Positions 18,143 to 27,045 of a stretch of 64,000 nucleotides of DNA are shown piece after piece. A model generated the notes under the pieces. The model saw only the letters and a list, made by a program, of their open reading frames with translations. It made no database searches and was not told the origin of the DNA. The stretch lies in assembly GCA_020634235.1 (NCBI GenBank), contig JACKCB010000002.1, positions 1,550,001 to 1,614,000 on the forward strand, written 5' to 3'. The translations under genes were made by a program, and so were the position numbers. This DNA is from Ardenticatenaceae bacterium. Lineage in GTDB: Bacteria; Chloroflexota; Anaerolineae; Promineifilales; Promineifilaceae. Numbering within the stretch: the stretch's first letter is position 1; the number at the start of each line of letters is the position of its first letter.

Positions 18143-18964
18143 ATGACCAACGTAACCAAAGACAAGGGTAAATCCCTACCTTCCACCCTCTACACCGAAG
18201 AGTATTTCCTGACCGCCTGCGAAGGCTACGACGTTTTTCTGGAATCAGAAGGGGTCCATCTTTCGCGGCGGCTGCGCGATGCCTTTGCCGTGGCCGATGT
18301 CCGGCCGGGGATGCGCTTGCTAGATGTGGGCTGCGGCCGGGGCGAGATCTTGCGCCACTGTATGCGGCTGGGCATTGCTGCCTATGGCGTCGATTATGCC
18401 GAAGTGGCCACCCTCATGTCCCGCGACGTGGTCGCCTCTGAGCAGCAAACCAGCGACACGCCCGCTCGCGCCGGCGTCTATCGCTCCGATGCCAAGCACC
18501 TGCCTTTCCCGTCCGGCTGTTTCGACCGGGTGCTGATGTTCGACGTGGTAGAGCACCTCTATCCCTGGGAACTGCACGAAGCGATGATCGAAGTGCGGCG
18601 AGTGCTCAAGCCGGATGGCCTCTTCATCATCCATACCGCCCCCAACCGCTGGTATGACCGGTACGCTTACCCGTGGGTGCGCCGCTTCCGCCATCTGCTG
18701 GGCCATGGCGAACGCTATCCGCAAGACCCGCGCGCCATCACCCCCGTTAACCAGGATGTGCACGTCAACGAGCAAGATATCGTGAGCATGCGCCGGGCGC
18801 TGAATGAGGCAGGTTTCCAGGGCAAGATCTGGCTGGATTCGCCGCCGCAGGAGCGGCGCGAGAATCTCCTGGTGGAATCGCTGCGCTGGACCGCCTTCCA
18901 TGTCCCGCCCTTTCGCTGGTTCTTCGAGCGGGAGCTGTTTGCCGTCGCGAAGAAGCAGGCCTGA
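18143..18964 (+). CDS. Class I SAM-dependent methyltransferase
   Basis: A 273-residue Rossmann-type methyltransferase. Motif I is LLDVGCGRGEILRHC, the acidic strand 2 end is YGVDYAEV, and motif IV/V is VLMFDVVEHLYPWE followed by RVLKPDGLFIIHTAPN. This is the Ubi/Coq-like small-molecule or glycan methyltransferase style. Its stop overlaps the start of the following GT39 gene by one base (TGATG), so the two are translationally coupled and may act on the same lipid-linked sugar or surface glycan (inference). Confidence 0.85.
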   Translation: MTNVTKDKGKSLPSTLYTEEYFLTACEGYDVFLESEGVHLSRRLRDAFAVADVRPGMRLLDVGCGRGEILRHCMRLGIAAYGVDYAEVATLMSRDVVASEQQTSDTPARAGVYRSDAKHLPFPSGCFDRVLMFDVVEHLYPWELHEAMIEVRRVLKPDGLFIIHTAPNRWYDRYAYPWVRRFRHLLGHGERYPQDPRAITPVNQDVHVNEQDIVSMRRALNEAGFQGKIWLDSPPQERRENLLVESLRWTAFHVPPFRWFFERELFAVAKKQA

Positions 18965-21018
18965 TGCCCCGGCCGGGTATCAAACACCCGCCCCCCCACG
19001 CCATGACCCGTCGCTACCTGCCCATTCTGCTGGTGCTGCTGCTCGCCTTCGGCCTGCGCACCTACCAGCTCACCAACATCCCCCCCGGCCTCACCCACGA
19101 CGAAGCCAACCACGGCCGGGAAGCCATCGGCATTTTGGGCGGCCAGGTGGCCCTCTTCTTTCCCCTCAATTACGGCAGCGAACCCCTTTACAGCTACACC
19201 GTGGCCGGCAGCATGCTGCTGGCCGGCCGCAATATGCTGGCCCTGCGCCTGGTCAACGTCTATTTTGGCGTGCTGGCTATTGCCGCGACTTATTTGTGGA
19301 CCAGGCAGGCGCTGAACCGGCGCACGGCGCTGCTGGCGGCCGCCTTGCTAGCCATCTCTTTCTGGCCCGTGGCGGCCAGCCGTGAGGCGCTGCGTGCGGG
19401 CATGATGCCCTTCTTCACCATCGGGGCGGTTATCTTCTTCTGGCAACTGCTGCCCCGGCCGGGGCACACCAGCCCTACCCGGCAAATCGGCTGGACCCTG
19501 GGCTTTGCCCTCTGTCTCACGGCCACGCTGTACAACTACCTGGCGGCGCGCGTGCTGTGGCTCATGTTCCCACTCTTCCTGGCCTATCTGGCTCTGTTTC
19601 ACCGGGCGCTGTTCCGCCGCGCCTGGTGGCCAACAGTGGCCGGGCTGCTCCTGGTGGGGTTGTCGGTTATCCCCATGGTCCTCTATTTGCAGGCCCATCC
19701 AGAAGCGCAAACGCGCCTGACGATGCTGGATGGCACACTGCAGCGCACCCTGGGGGGGCAGCTCACGCCACTGCTCACCAATGCCCGCGAGGCTTTGCTG
19801 GCCTTTGTCTGGCCCGGCCGGGGCGACCAATTCCTGGCCTACAACATCCCCGGCCGGGCCGTTTTTGATGCCGTGAGCGCCGTTTTCTTTGTGTTGGGCC
19901 TGGGCGTCAGCCTGTGGCGCTGGCGGCAGCCGGCCTATGCCTTCTTGCTGATCTGGTTTGCTGCGGGCATCCTGCCCTCGCTCATCACCGGCCCCACGGC
20001 CAACACCACCCGCAACCTGGGGGCGCTGGCTCCCACCTTCATCTTGCCGGCCGTCGGTTTTGTAGCCCTGGGGCAATGGCTAACCCGGCGCGGCTATGCC
20101 TGGTCCCGGCCGGTTAGTACGGCCGTGGCCGCGCTGTGGCTGCTGTTTGCGGCCGGCCAGAGCACGGTAGACTACTTCGGCCGCTGGGCGCAGTCGCCCG
20201 ACGTGCGCGCTGCTTACCAACACACCCTGGTCACGGCGCTGGATTACCTGGATGAACAGGCGGCTGGCCACCCGGCCGGGGATCCCATCATCATCTCTTC
20301 TGTTTATCCCGGCCCGGCTCACAACCCCTCCATCGCCCTGGTGCTGGCCAACGCCAGCGACGAGCGGCGCTGGGTAGATGCCCGCTACGCCCTGGTGCTG
20401 CCAGGTGATCGGCCGGCCCGGCTGGTAGCCATGGCCGCCACGCCGCTGCATCCCCTCTTTGCCACCTGGGTGTCGCCGGTAACACAGGTGGATTTGCGGC
20501 CCGACGACCTCAACCCGTTTTTCACGGTGAGCAGTTTGCCTGCTGCGTCCGCGCTGGCGGATGAGCTGTCGCTGCTGCCAGAGGTGGTGAGTTTTGGTGC
20601 GGACAGCCCGGCGCTGCGCCTGGTGGGCTACCGCTGGCTGGCGGATTCTGTTGCCCCAGGCGGCGTGGCCGAGTTGATGCAGGTGTGGCAGGTGGTGGAC
20701 CCGGCCGGGGTTGGCCCCATTGTCCCCCCTTTCTACACCACTGACGTGGTCTTCTTCACCCACGTGCTGGGTGAGAATGGCCAGAATCTTTTCCAGGCAG
20801 ATGCGCTGGATGCGCCCTCGTGGGACTGGCAGGCCGGCGATCTGGTGGTACAAATTCACCAGTTGGCGGTGCCGGCGGACATCCCGGCCGGGGTGTATAC
20901 TGTCGCGGTGGGCGTGTATGATCGTTTGTCCGGCAGCCGGCTGCCTGTACGCCCCGGCAGCCCCAACAGCGACGACACGCGGGCCTTCGTCGGCCCGCTG
21001 TTGATACAACCAGACTGA
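18964..21018 (+). CDS. GT39-type membrane glycosyltransferase
   Basis: Polytopic membrane protein of 684 residues, like dolichyl- or undecaprenyl-phosphate-sugar glycosyltransferases (ArnT/PMT superfamily). The first membrane helix is followed by an extracytoplasmic loop with the catalytic acidic pair in LTHDEANHGREAIG. About ten further helices extend to residue 400, and a soluble extracytoplasmic domain of about 270 residues completes the protein. An alternative start at 19003 (MTRRYLP) would remove 13 residues, but the 1-base overlap with the methyltransferase stop favours 18964. Confidence 0.82.
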   Translation: MPRPGIKHPPPHAMTRRYLPILLVLLLAFGLRTYQLTNIPPGLTHDEANHGREAIGILGGQVALFFPLNYGSEPLYSYTVAGSMLLAGRNMLALRLVNVYFGVLAIAATYLWTRQALNRRTALLAAALLAISFWPVAASREALRAGMMPFFTIGAVIFFWQLLPRPGHTSPTRQIGWTLGFALCLTATLYNYLAARVLWLMFPLFLAYLALFHRALFRRAWWPTVAGLLLVGLSVIPMVLYLQAHPEAQTRLTMLDGTLQRTLGGQLTPLLTNAREALLAFVWPGRGDQFLAYNIPGRAVFDAVSAVFFVLGLGVSLWRWRQPAYAFLLIWFAAGILPSLITGPTANTTRNLGALAPTFILPAVGFVALGQWLTRRGYAWSRPVSTAVAALWLLFAAGQSTVDYFGRWAQSPDVRAAYQHTLVTALDYLDEQAAGHPAGDPIIISSVYPGPAHNPSIALVLANASDERRWVDARYALVLPGDRPARLVAMAATPLHPLFATWVSPVTQVDLRPDDLNPFFTVSSLPAASALADELSLLPEVVSFGADSPALRLVGYRWLADSVAPGGVAELMQVWQVVDPAGVGPIVPPFYTTDVVFFTHVLGENGQNLFQADALDAPSWDWQAGDLVVQIHQLAVPADIPAGVYTVAVGVYDRLSGSRLPVRPGSPNSDDTRAFVGPLLIQPD

Positions 21019-21642
21019 CAAAGGCTGCGGCTGGACTTTCCCACCCAAAAACTGCTAGACTATGGGCAGAATTGGGCCGCATTGGAGGCCGATAGCAATC
21101 CGTTTGCCGTGGTAACCATGGCCCATTTGCAGGCCCAGGCCACCAGCCCCAACTCCGCGAATCGTCGGGATGCCAAGTTTCGTTTGGCCCGGCGGCTTTA
21201 CGAGCGAGGCTACACGCGGCAGATGATTCTGGACCTTTTCCGGTTTATTGACTGGGTTCTTGCGCTAACCCCGGCGCGAGAGAGCGAGTTTGAAGTAGCG
21301 CTGATCGCCTACGAGAAGGAGCATAGTATGCAGTACATTACCAGCATTGAGCGTCGGGGACGGGAGGTTGGATTCCAAGAAGGAATCGAGCAAGGGCTGG
21401 AGCAAGGGCTGGAGCAAGGGCTGGAGCAAGGGCTGGAGCAAGGCCAGGCGTTGGGCCGGCTGGCGGCCATGCGCGAAGGGATCGTTGAACTGCTGGCAAT
21501 GCGTTTTGCGGTTGTTCCGCAGGAGATTGTGGCCAGGCTGGAGACTATTGTCGACCCGGCCGGGCTGCGCCAACTCCTCCGCCTGGCCGCAACCATCGAC
21601 TCGCTGACCGCCTTCGAACAGGCTCTGACCGATTTCGCCTGA
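21019..21642 (+). pseudogene. Truncated Rpn/PD-(D/E)XK nuclease-family protein remnant
   Basis: An open frame begins right after the TGA at 21016-21018 with no good start codon; the first usable one is a TTG at 21082. The reading matches the C-terminal part of the Rpn-like or 'putative transposase/cytosolic protein' family of Cyanobacteria and Chloroflexi. It has LLDYGQNWAALEADSNPFA, RLYERGYTRQMILDLFRFIDW, a run of EQGL repeats and a helical tail. The N-terminal nuclease domain is missing, so this is read as a decayed copy. A shortened protein of 186 residues could still be made from the TTG. Family recognition is from memory of this repeated pattern. Confidence 0.6.
21388..21447 (+). repeat. 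12-bp tandem repeat encoding EQGL
   Basis: Four identical copies of GAGCAAGGGCTG run from 21388 to 21435, followed by a fifth diverged copy to 21447. They encode repeated Glu-Gln-Gly-Leu in the Rpn-like remnant. Perfect DNA identity suggests slippage expansion. Confidence 0.9.
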
Positions 21643-21656
21643 TACGACGCCAGCCT

Positions 21657-22652
21657 ATGAACGAACGAAAACCCGCCAATGACCTGTCGGTCGAAGAGCT
21701 GGAGCAGTTGCTCTACCTGAAGAAGCACGCCCGGCGCCGTAACCGGCTGCAGCGGCTAAAGGACGCCGGCCGGGTTGTGGATGTGGCCGGCAGGCCCCCC
21801 CCCAACCCCACACCGCCACCGTTGAACGGGCTACAGGTGGCCCCCAGTGGAGCACTGCGCCGTTATGCCCAGCCGGTGGGCAATGGCGCGGCAACGGCGG
21901 CCGAAGACACCCCGGCCGGGGAGCGTCAGGGCATCCAGTGGCGCTGGGTGGCCAACAAGCTGCTGCTCCTGGTCGAAATTGCCGCCGTGGTCGGTTTCCT
22001 GGTCATTCTGCTGGGCCAATGGAGCACCCAGCGCGAGCTAGACCAGGAGTTGGCGGCCGTGCAGCAGGCGGAAATTGCCGCGGTGGCCCTACCCACCCCC
22101 ACACCGCCGCCGGTTATCAACGTGGTGGTGCTGCCCAGCGGGCACAAACCGCCCGTCGATGGCCGGCCCCCGGAGCAAGGGGAAGCGGGCGATATCCCGG
22201 CCCATTTGCTGCCCGCCCTAAATGCCTACGTGCCGCCGCCCATTCCCACGCCCGGTCCAGAGCAGGCCCGGCGTCTTCAAATCCCGGCCATCAACGTAGA
22301 CAAACCCATCGTCCAGGGAGATGATTGGGAACAACTGAAGAAGGGTGTAGGACAGTATAGCAACGCCGCCCTACCCGGCCGGGAGGGCAACGTCGTCTTA
22401 TCAGCCCACAATGATATTTATGGCAGCATTTTCCGCTACCTGGACCAGCTCTCGCCGGGCGACGAGATCGTCATCTCCACCGAGCGGCAAAGCTACACCT
22501 ATATCGTGCGCGAGATTCAGGTGGTGGAGCCTACCGATGTCTGGGTCATGGCCCCTACCGAGCATGCCAGCACCACGCTTATTTCCTGTTATCCCTATTT
22601 GGTGGATAATAAGCGCATTGTGGTATTTGCCGACTTGGCAGAAGAGGGATAG
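21657..22652 (+). CDS. Sortase (class D/E-like transpeptidase)
   Basis: Membrane-anchored cysteine transpeptidase of 331 residues. A cytoplasmic N-terminal region with a basic helix is followed by one transmembrane segment near residues 101-121 and a Pro-rich stretch. The catalytic domain begins at RLQIPAINVDKPIVQGD. The catalytic histidine is in VVLSAHNDIYGS, Cys311 is in TLISCYP and Arg320 in NKRIVV. The EGNVVLSAH context is typical of class D/E sortases. No LPXTG substrate is seen next to it. It is followed by a small membrane protein gene. Confidence 0.88.
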   Translation: MNERKPANDLSVEELEQLLYLKKHARRRNRLQRLKDAGRVVDVAGRPPPNPTPPPLNGLQVAPSGALRRYAQPVGNGAATAAEDTPAGERQGIQWRWVANKLLLLVEIAAVVGFLVILLGQWSTQRELDQELAAVQQAEIAAVALPTPTPPPVINVVVLPSGHKPPVDGRPPEQGEAGDIPAHLLPALNAYVPPPIPTPGPEQARRLQIPAINVDKPIVQGDDWEQLKKGVGQYSNAALPGREGNVVLSAHNDIYGSIFRYLDQLSPGDEIVISTERQSYTYIVREIQVVEPTDVWVMAPTEHASTTLISCYPYLVDNKRIVVFADLAEEG

Positions 22653-22752
22653 GATGATCCCGGCCGGGGCAATGTCACGCCAGCAACCTGCGCTGCCTCC
22701 CGGCCGGGCACACAAAATGGCACTCTAACGCCGAATTTGGAGAACAAGAGAA

Positions 22753-22989
22753 ATGGCACAACGCAAAGTACGCCGCGTAAAACGAACCGCAACCCAGGCC
22801 ACCCCGCGCAGCACAGCGCGCGAAGAACCCATCGAACAGCCAGTTGCCACATCGCCAGCCAGCCGCCAGGAAGCAAAAGAAGCGCAACTGCGCAAAGAGT
22901 ACGCCTACGTGCTGCAAGACTTGCGCCGGGTGTTCATCATCGGTGGGGCCATGTTTCTGCTCCTCATCATCCTGGGTCTCTTACTGTAG
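22753..22989 (+). CDS. Small single-pass membrane protein
   Basis: A protein of 78 residues with a basic N-terminus (RKVRRVKRT), an Ala/Thr/Pro/Gln stretch, an amphipathic helix with KEYAYVLQDLRRV, and a C-terminal hydrophobic segment ending at the stop (a tail-anchor-like layout). GGAGAACAAGAGAA precedes the ATG. I do not recognise a family. It lies 100 nt after the sortase gene and is probably expressed with it. Confidence 0.65.
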   Translation: MAQRKVRRVKRTATQATPRSTAREEPIEQPVATSPASRQEAKEAQLRKEYAYVLQDLRRVFIIGGAMFLLLIILGLLL

Positions 22990-23040
22990 GTCTCACCCCA
23001 CCGGCCCCGGCCGGGGACTAACCCACCCAACCTGCCAACC

Positions 23041-23078
23041 AAAAACAAAACAGGGACGCCCCCGGCCGGGGGCGTCCC
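23041..23078 (-). terminator. Terminator of the ABC export operon
   Basis: GGGACGCC-CCCGGCCGGG-GGCGTCCC at 23053-23078 is a perfect 26-bp palindrome centred on the genome-wide decamer. On the minus strand it is followed by TGTTTTGTTTTT, so it terminates the operon whose last gene stops at 23087. On the plus strand no T-run follows. Confidence 0.8.
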
Positions 23079-23086
23079 CATGTCAC

Positions 23087-24304
23087 TCACTCGTAGCGCA
23101 GCGCCTCAATCGGCCGCAGGCCAGCCGCCCGCCACGCCGGGTAAATGCCAAAGATCAGGCCAATCGCCGCCGCAAAACTCGTCGCCAACAGCACCGTTCC
23201 CGCATCCACCACCGCCTGCAAATCCAGCAGCCGGCCAGCCACCGTCGCCATCATCCAACCAATCATAATACCCAATACCCCCCCCAACACACTCAACAGC
23301 ATCGACTCCAACAAAAACTGCGCCAGAATATCCCGCTTCAGCGCCCCCACCGCCTTGCGAATCCCAATCTCGCGCGTCCGCTCCGTCACGCTAACCAGCA
23401 TAATATTCATAATGCCAATGCCCCCCACCACCAGCGAGATCCCGGCAATGGCCCCCAGGAACGCCGTCAGCGTACCCGTAATCACGTCAAACGCCTCCAG
23501 CAAATCCGTCTGGCTGAGAATCGTAAAATCATCCTCCGTCGCATACGTAATATTGTGCCGTTGGCGCAGCGTCTCCGTAATCTGTTCAATCGCCGCATCA
23601 GTATCCTGTTCACTCACCGCCTGGGCGATAATCGTATCCACCGCCTTTTCACCGCTGCGCGTCCGGCCGGAGTACAGCCGGCTGTGCGCCGTGCTAATTG
23701 GGATGTACACATTGTTGTCCGTACTCACAAAGGCACTGCCCGATTCCGCCAGCACCCCCACCACTTCATAACTCCCCCCATTAATCTTCACAAACTTCCC
23801 CACCGGGAATTCCTCGTCAAACAGATCCGTTGCCGCACTCGCGCCCAACACCGCCACCCGCGCCCGCGTGTCAACATCCTGCGCCGTCAGGCCATCGCCG
23901 GCCGAAAACTCCTCCAGATTATTCACCTGGAAATAATTCGCCGTAACGCCGGCCACCGCCAGGCGCGAAGCATTCCCACCATAGATCACCTCCTGCCCCC
24001 CTTGCACCACCGCCGACACCGCCGACACCGCCGGCGCATTCAACTCATCAGCCAGCGCCGTCACGTCGCTCAGGCTAAGTGCCGGATACCCGTCGCTGTT
24101 GTCCGGGTCGGTAGAGATAACAATCAGGTTCGTGCCAATGGATTGGATTTCACTCGTCACCGAGGCGTTCACCCCGTTGCCAATGGACATCAGGGCAATC
24201 ACCGCCGCAACGCCAATAATCACTCCCAGCATGGTTAGCACAGCGCGCAGCTTGTTGGCCAGCAGGCTGTCTAGTGCCGTTGATAGACTCTCGCTCAGAT
24301 TCAT
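23087..24304 (-). CDS. MacB-type ABC transporter permease
   Basis: Permease of 405 residues with one N-terminal and three C-terminal transmembrane helices around a large extracytoplasmic MacB_PCD domain. The N-terminus has LSTALDSLLANKLRAVLTMLGVIIGVAAVIALMSIG in the family style. The C-terminal FtsX-like part has GGIGIMNIMLVSVTERTREIGIRKAVGA. It overlaps the ATPase gene by 4 nt and forms an operon with it and the membrane-fusion protein. The trio is likely to export a peptide, antibiotic or lipid across the envelope. Confidence 0.92.
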   Translation of the reverse strand: MNLSESLSTALDSLLANKLRAVLTMLGVIIGVAAVIALMSIGNGVNASVTSEIQSIGTNLIVISTDPDNSDGYPALSLSDVTALADELNAPAVSAVSAVVQGGQEVIYGGNASRLAVAGVTANYFQVNNLEEFSAGDGLTAQDVDTRARVAVLGASAATDLFDEEFPVGKFVKINGGSYEVVGVLAESGSAFVSTDNNVYIPISTAHSRLYSGRTRSGEKAVDTIIAQAVSEQDTDAAIEQITETLRQRHNITYATEDDFTILSQTDLLEAFDVITGTLTAFLGAIAGISLVVGGIGIMNIMLVSVTERTREIGIRKAVGALKRDILAQFLLESMLLSVLGGVLGIMIGWMMATVAGRLLDLQAVVDAGTVLLATSFAAAIGLIFGIYPAWRAAGLRPIEALRYE

Positions 24305-25014
24305 GCCTCTTGCTCCTCCAGGCGCGGTTGCGCGTGTTCATGGCCATGATTCGCGGCCTGAATCAGGCCATCGCGAATCCAGATCTCCCGCTGCGCCTTG
24401 GCCGCCACTTCCGGATCATGCGTAATCATCACCACGGTAATGCCCTGCTCATTCAACTCCGCAAACAGGCGCAGAATCTCGTCGCCTGTCTGCGTATCCA
24501 GCGCACCGGTAGGCTCATCAGCCAGGATAATGCTCGGCTCAACCACCAGGGCACGGGCAATGGCCACCCGCTGCTGCTGACCACCAGAAAGTTCATCCGG
24601 CCGGTGATCCATCCGATCCGCCAGCCCCACCTTCGTCAGCGCCGCCTCTGCCCGGCGCAGCCGCTCCCCACGACGCACCCCCGCATACATCAACGGCAGA
24701 GCCACCTGCTTAATGGCCGGCGTGCGCGGCAGCAAGTTGAACTGCTGGAAAACAAAGCCAATCCGCCGGTTGCGCACCCGCGCCTGCTCATCATCGCTCA
24801 TATTACTAACGTCAATGTTATCCAGCAGGTAAGTGCCACTGTTGGGGGCGTCCAGGCAGCCAATGATGTTCATCAACGTACTCTTGCCAGAACCAGACGG
24901 TCCCATAATGGCCACAAACTCCCCAGCCTCAATGGTCATGTCGATGCCACGCAGCGCGTGGACCACCTGCGTGCCCATTTCATAAGATTTGGTAATGTTT
25001 TGCATGGTAATCAT
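24301..25014 (-). CDS. MacB/LolD-type ABC transporter ATPase
   Basis: ATP-binding subunit of 237 residues. Walker A is GPSGSGKST, the Q-loop lies in VFQQFNLLPR, the signature is ELSGGQQQRVAIARAL, and Walker B is IILADEPTGALD with a following H-loop in MITHDP. The C-terminal tail is His/Glu-rich (NHGHEHAQPRLEEQE). Middle gene of the three-gene export operon. Confidence 0.95.
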   Translation of the reverse strand: MITMQNITKSYEMGTQVVHALRGIDMTIEAGEFVAIMGPSGSGKSTLMNIIGCLDAPNSGTYLLDNIDVSNMSDDEQARVRNRRIGFVFQQFNLLPRTPAIKQVALPLMYAGVRRGERLRRAEAALTKVGLADRMDHRPDELSGGQQQRVAIARALVVEPSIILADEPTGALDTQTGDEILRLFAELNEQGITVVMITHDPEVAAKAQREIWIRDGLIQAANHGHEHAQPRLEEQEA

Positions 25015-25082
25015 AATGCACCTGCCTAAGCCAATGGTTGGCGTGTGGAGAACACCAGCCTCAGTCGCTTTGCCGCCATGGG

Positions 25083-26762
25083 CTAGTTATCCGGGCCAAA
25101 CGGACCACCACCGGCGTTACCGCCAGGACCAAAGCGCAGTACCGGCAGCTCATTGCCAATCAGCACCTGGTCCCCTTCCTGCAAACCGCTCGTAATCTGC
25201 GTGTAGTCGCCGTCGCGCAGCCCTATGGTTATGGCAACAGATTCAAAGGTTTGCCCACCAGCGGCATCTGTCCTGACCAGATTGACGCTGTACGTACCGG
25301 CCGACCGGTCCGCGTTGATCGCCGCATTGGGCAGCAGCAGCACCCCCTTCCGTTCACCGGTGATCAGGTCGGCGTTGGCCGTCATCCCCACCCGCACCGG
25401 CAAATCCGTCTGCCCCAGGCTCAGATGCACCTCGTAAGATACCAGGGCACTGCTAGCGCTGGTTTTGCCACTAGGCGCAATACTGGTAATTTCGCTCTCA
25501 ATAACATCATCGGGCCAGCTTTCCAGGGTGACGCGCGCTGGCTGGCCCAGGGCCAGGCTGCCCACATCAATTTCATCCACATCCAATACCACTTCCAGGC
25601 TTTCGGTGTCTACCAACTGCAGGGCGACGCCGCCAGCCTGCTCACCTTCGGCAATGTAAACAGCCGTGACCACGCCGGCAAAGGGAGCCGTGAGGGTGGC
25701 TTTGGCCAGGTTGGCCTGCGCTTCTTCCAGGTTAATGCGGGCCTGGGCTAGCTGGGCTTCAGCCGTGGCCAGCCGTTCCGGCGAACTCCCTTCGCGCAGG
25801 CTGGCCAGGCTGGCCTGCGCCTGGATGAGTTGGGCCTCGGCGGCCGCAATTTGGGCGCTGGAAGCCCCTTGCAAAAGTTGGTCTAGCTGGGCCTGGGCCG
25901 CTGCCACCTGGGCCGAGGCCGACGATACGCCGGCCTGCGCCCCAGAAACGGTATTTTCGTTGGGGTTTTGCAGTGCTTCTAGCTGGGCGCGGGCCTGGGC
26001 CAGGTTGGCTTCGGCCGCGCGTAAACTGGCGCGGGCTTGCTCTTCGGGCGCACCCAGCAGCGGGCAGGTCTCTTCGCCGTTGGGCAGTGTAAAGCATTCC
26101 AGGGTACGATCGTGGGCCTGCTTGGCTTGCAGGTAGTTTTGCTCGGCAACGGCTACTTGCTGTTCGGCAGCGGCGATCTCGGCGTCGCTGGCCCCGGCCG
26201 CGGCCTGGTTTACCTGGGCGGAGGCAGACCAGACACCGGCACGGGCAGCATCCACATTGGCCTGCGCTGAGGCGATTTCCTCAGGCGAAGGGCCGGCTTG
26301 CAAATCGTCTAGCTGGGCCTGGGCGCTGGCAACCTGGGCTTCGGCGGCGGCCAGGTCGCTGGCAGAAGCGCCTTTACGCAGTTCCGACAGATTGGCTTCC
26401 TGGATGATGACGTTTTGTTCGGCGCTGGCCACGCTGCGAGCCAGGGCGTCGGATTCCAGTCGTACCAGCACATCGCCAGCCTGGACCTCGTCACCAACGC
26501 GCACCAAGACTTCTTGCACCCGGCCGGAGATCCCCAACGTGAGGTCCGCCTGCCGCTGGGGCAGGACCTGGCCGGCCGCGCTGGCAGTAGCCGATAGGTC
26601 GCCCACAAAAGCGGTGACAATATCACCGGTGTTGACCTCCTCCACCAATCTGGCGCGGGCATTCGTGATGCCAAAATAACCGATAGCCAAAATGGCAACG
26701 ACCGCCACGCCGCCGCCGATCCACAGCCATTTCTTGCGATTGCTTCTGCGATTTTGTGTCAT
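25083..26762 (-). CDS. HlyD/MacA-family membrane fusion protein with long coiled coil
   Basis: Periplasmic adaptor subunit of 559 residues. An N-terminal membrane anchor (WLWIGGGVAVVAILAIGYF) is followed by a split biotinyl-lipoyl domain (GRVQEVLVRVGDEVQAGDVLVRLESD). An unusually long Ala/Gln/Glu-rich coiled-coil hairpin covers about residues 100-350, with many 'AEAQLAQAxAxLxxL' heptads and a short disulphide-capable loop CFTLPNGEETCP. The lipoyl domain then closes with TLTAPFAGVVTAVYIAEGEQ, and beta-barrel domains finish the protein. First gene of the export operon; an extended hairpin normally reaches an outer-membrane or wall-spanning channel. Confidence 0.9.
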   Translation of the reverse strand: MTQNRRSNRKKWLWIGGGVAVVAILAIGYFGITNARARLVEEVNTGDIVTAFVGDLSATASAAGQVLPQRQADLTLGISGRVQEVLVRVGDEVQAGDVLVRLESDALARSVASAEQNVIIQEANLSELRKGASASDLAAAEAQVASAQAQLDDLQAGPSPEEIASAQANVDAARAGVWSASAQVNQAAAGASDAEIAAAEQQVAVAEQNYLQAKQAHDRTLECFTLPNGEETCPLLGAPEEQARASLRAAEANLAQARAQLEALQNPNENTVSGAQAGVSSASAQVAAAQAQLDQLLQGASSAQIAAAEAQLIQAQASLASLREGSSPERLATAEAQLAQARINLEEAQANLAKATLTAPFAGVVTAVYIAEGEQAGGVALQLVDTESLEVVLDVDEIDVGSLALGQPARVTLESWPDDVIESEITSIAPSGKTSASSALVSYEVHLSLGQTDLPVRVGMTANADLITGERKGVLLLPNAAINADRSAGTYSVNLVRTDAAGGQTFESVAITIGLRDGDYTQITSGLQEGDQVLIGNELPVLRFGPGGNAGGGPFGPDN

Positions 26763-26992
26763 GTTCTGCTACTCCTGCGTCTGAGAAGCAAGAGCGGTTA
26801 GGGAACCGCCCTTGCCAGATGTGCCGATAATCTCACGAATTCCTGAAAAACTGGCCAGGCTAGCATGGCCTGCCAGGCGCACGTTTTCTGCCAGTTGTTA
26901 TTTTATTCACAAATTCTGTAGAAGTTGTGCAGACCGGGTGCAAATCTGGTTGAGTTGCCCCGGCCGGGGCTCCCTAACCCGGCCGGGTTCCA

Positions 26993-27020
26993 TTGACCCC
27001 GGCCGGGTTTCGTCTATACT
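26993..27020 (+). promoter_or_regulatory. NUDIX gene promoter with a palindrome in the spacer
   Basis: TTGACC at 26993-26998 and TATACT at 27015-27020 have a 16-bp spacer. A CCCGGCCGGG copy (26998-27007) lies within the spacer, and two more copies at 26959-26968 and 26978-26987 lie just upstream. Their centres are 19-20 bp apart. Confidence 0.6.
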
Positions 27021-27045
27021 GTGCTTATGCACGAGGAGGTCGGCC

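Noticed and set aside
21388..21447. Possible CRISPR-like or minisatellite array
   Set aside because: Only 12-bp units without spacers, in frame inside a coding remnant.
26812..27045. N-terminal extension of the NUDIX gene
   Set aside because: It would include the promoter and three decamer copies; GAGGAGGT before 27046 marks the start.
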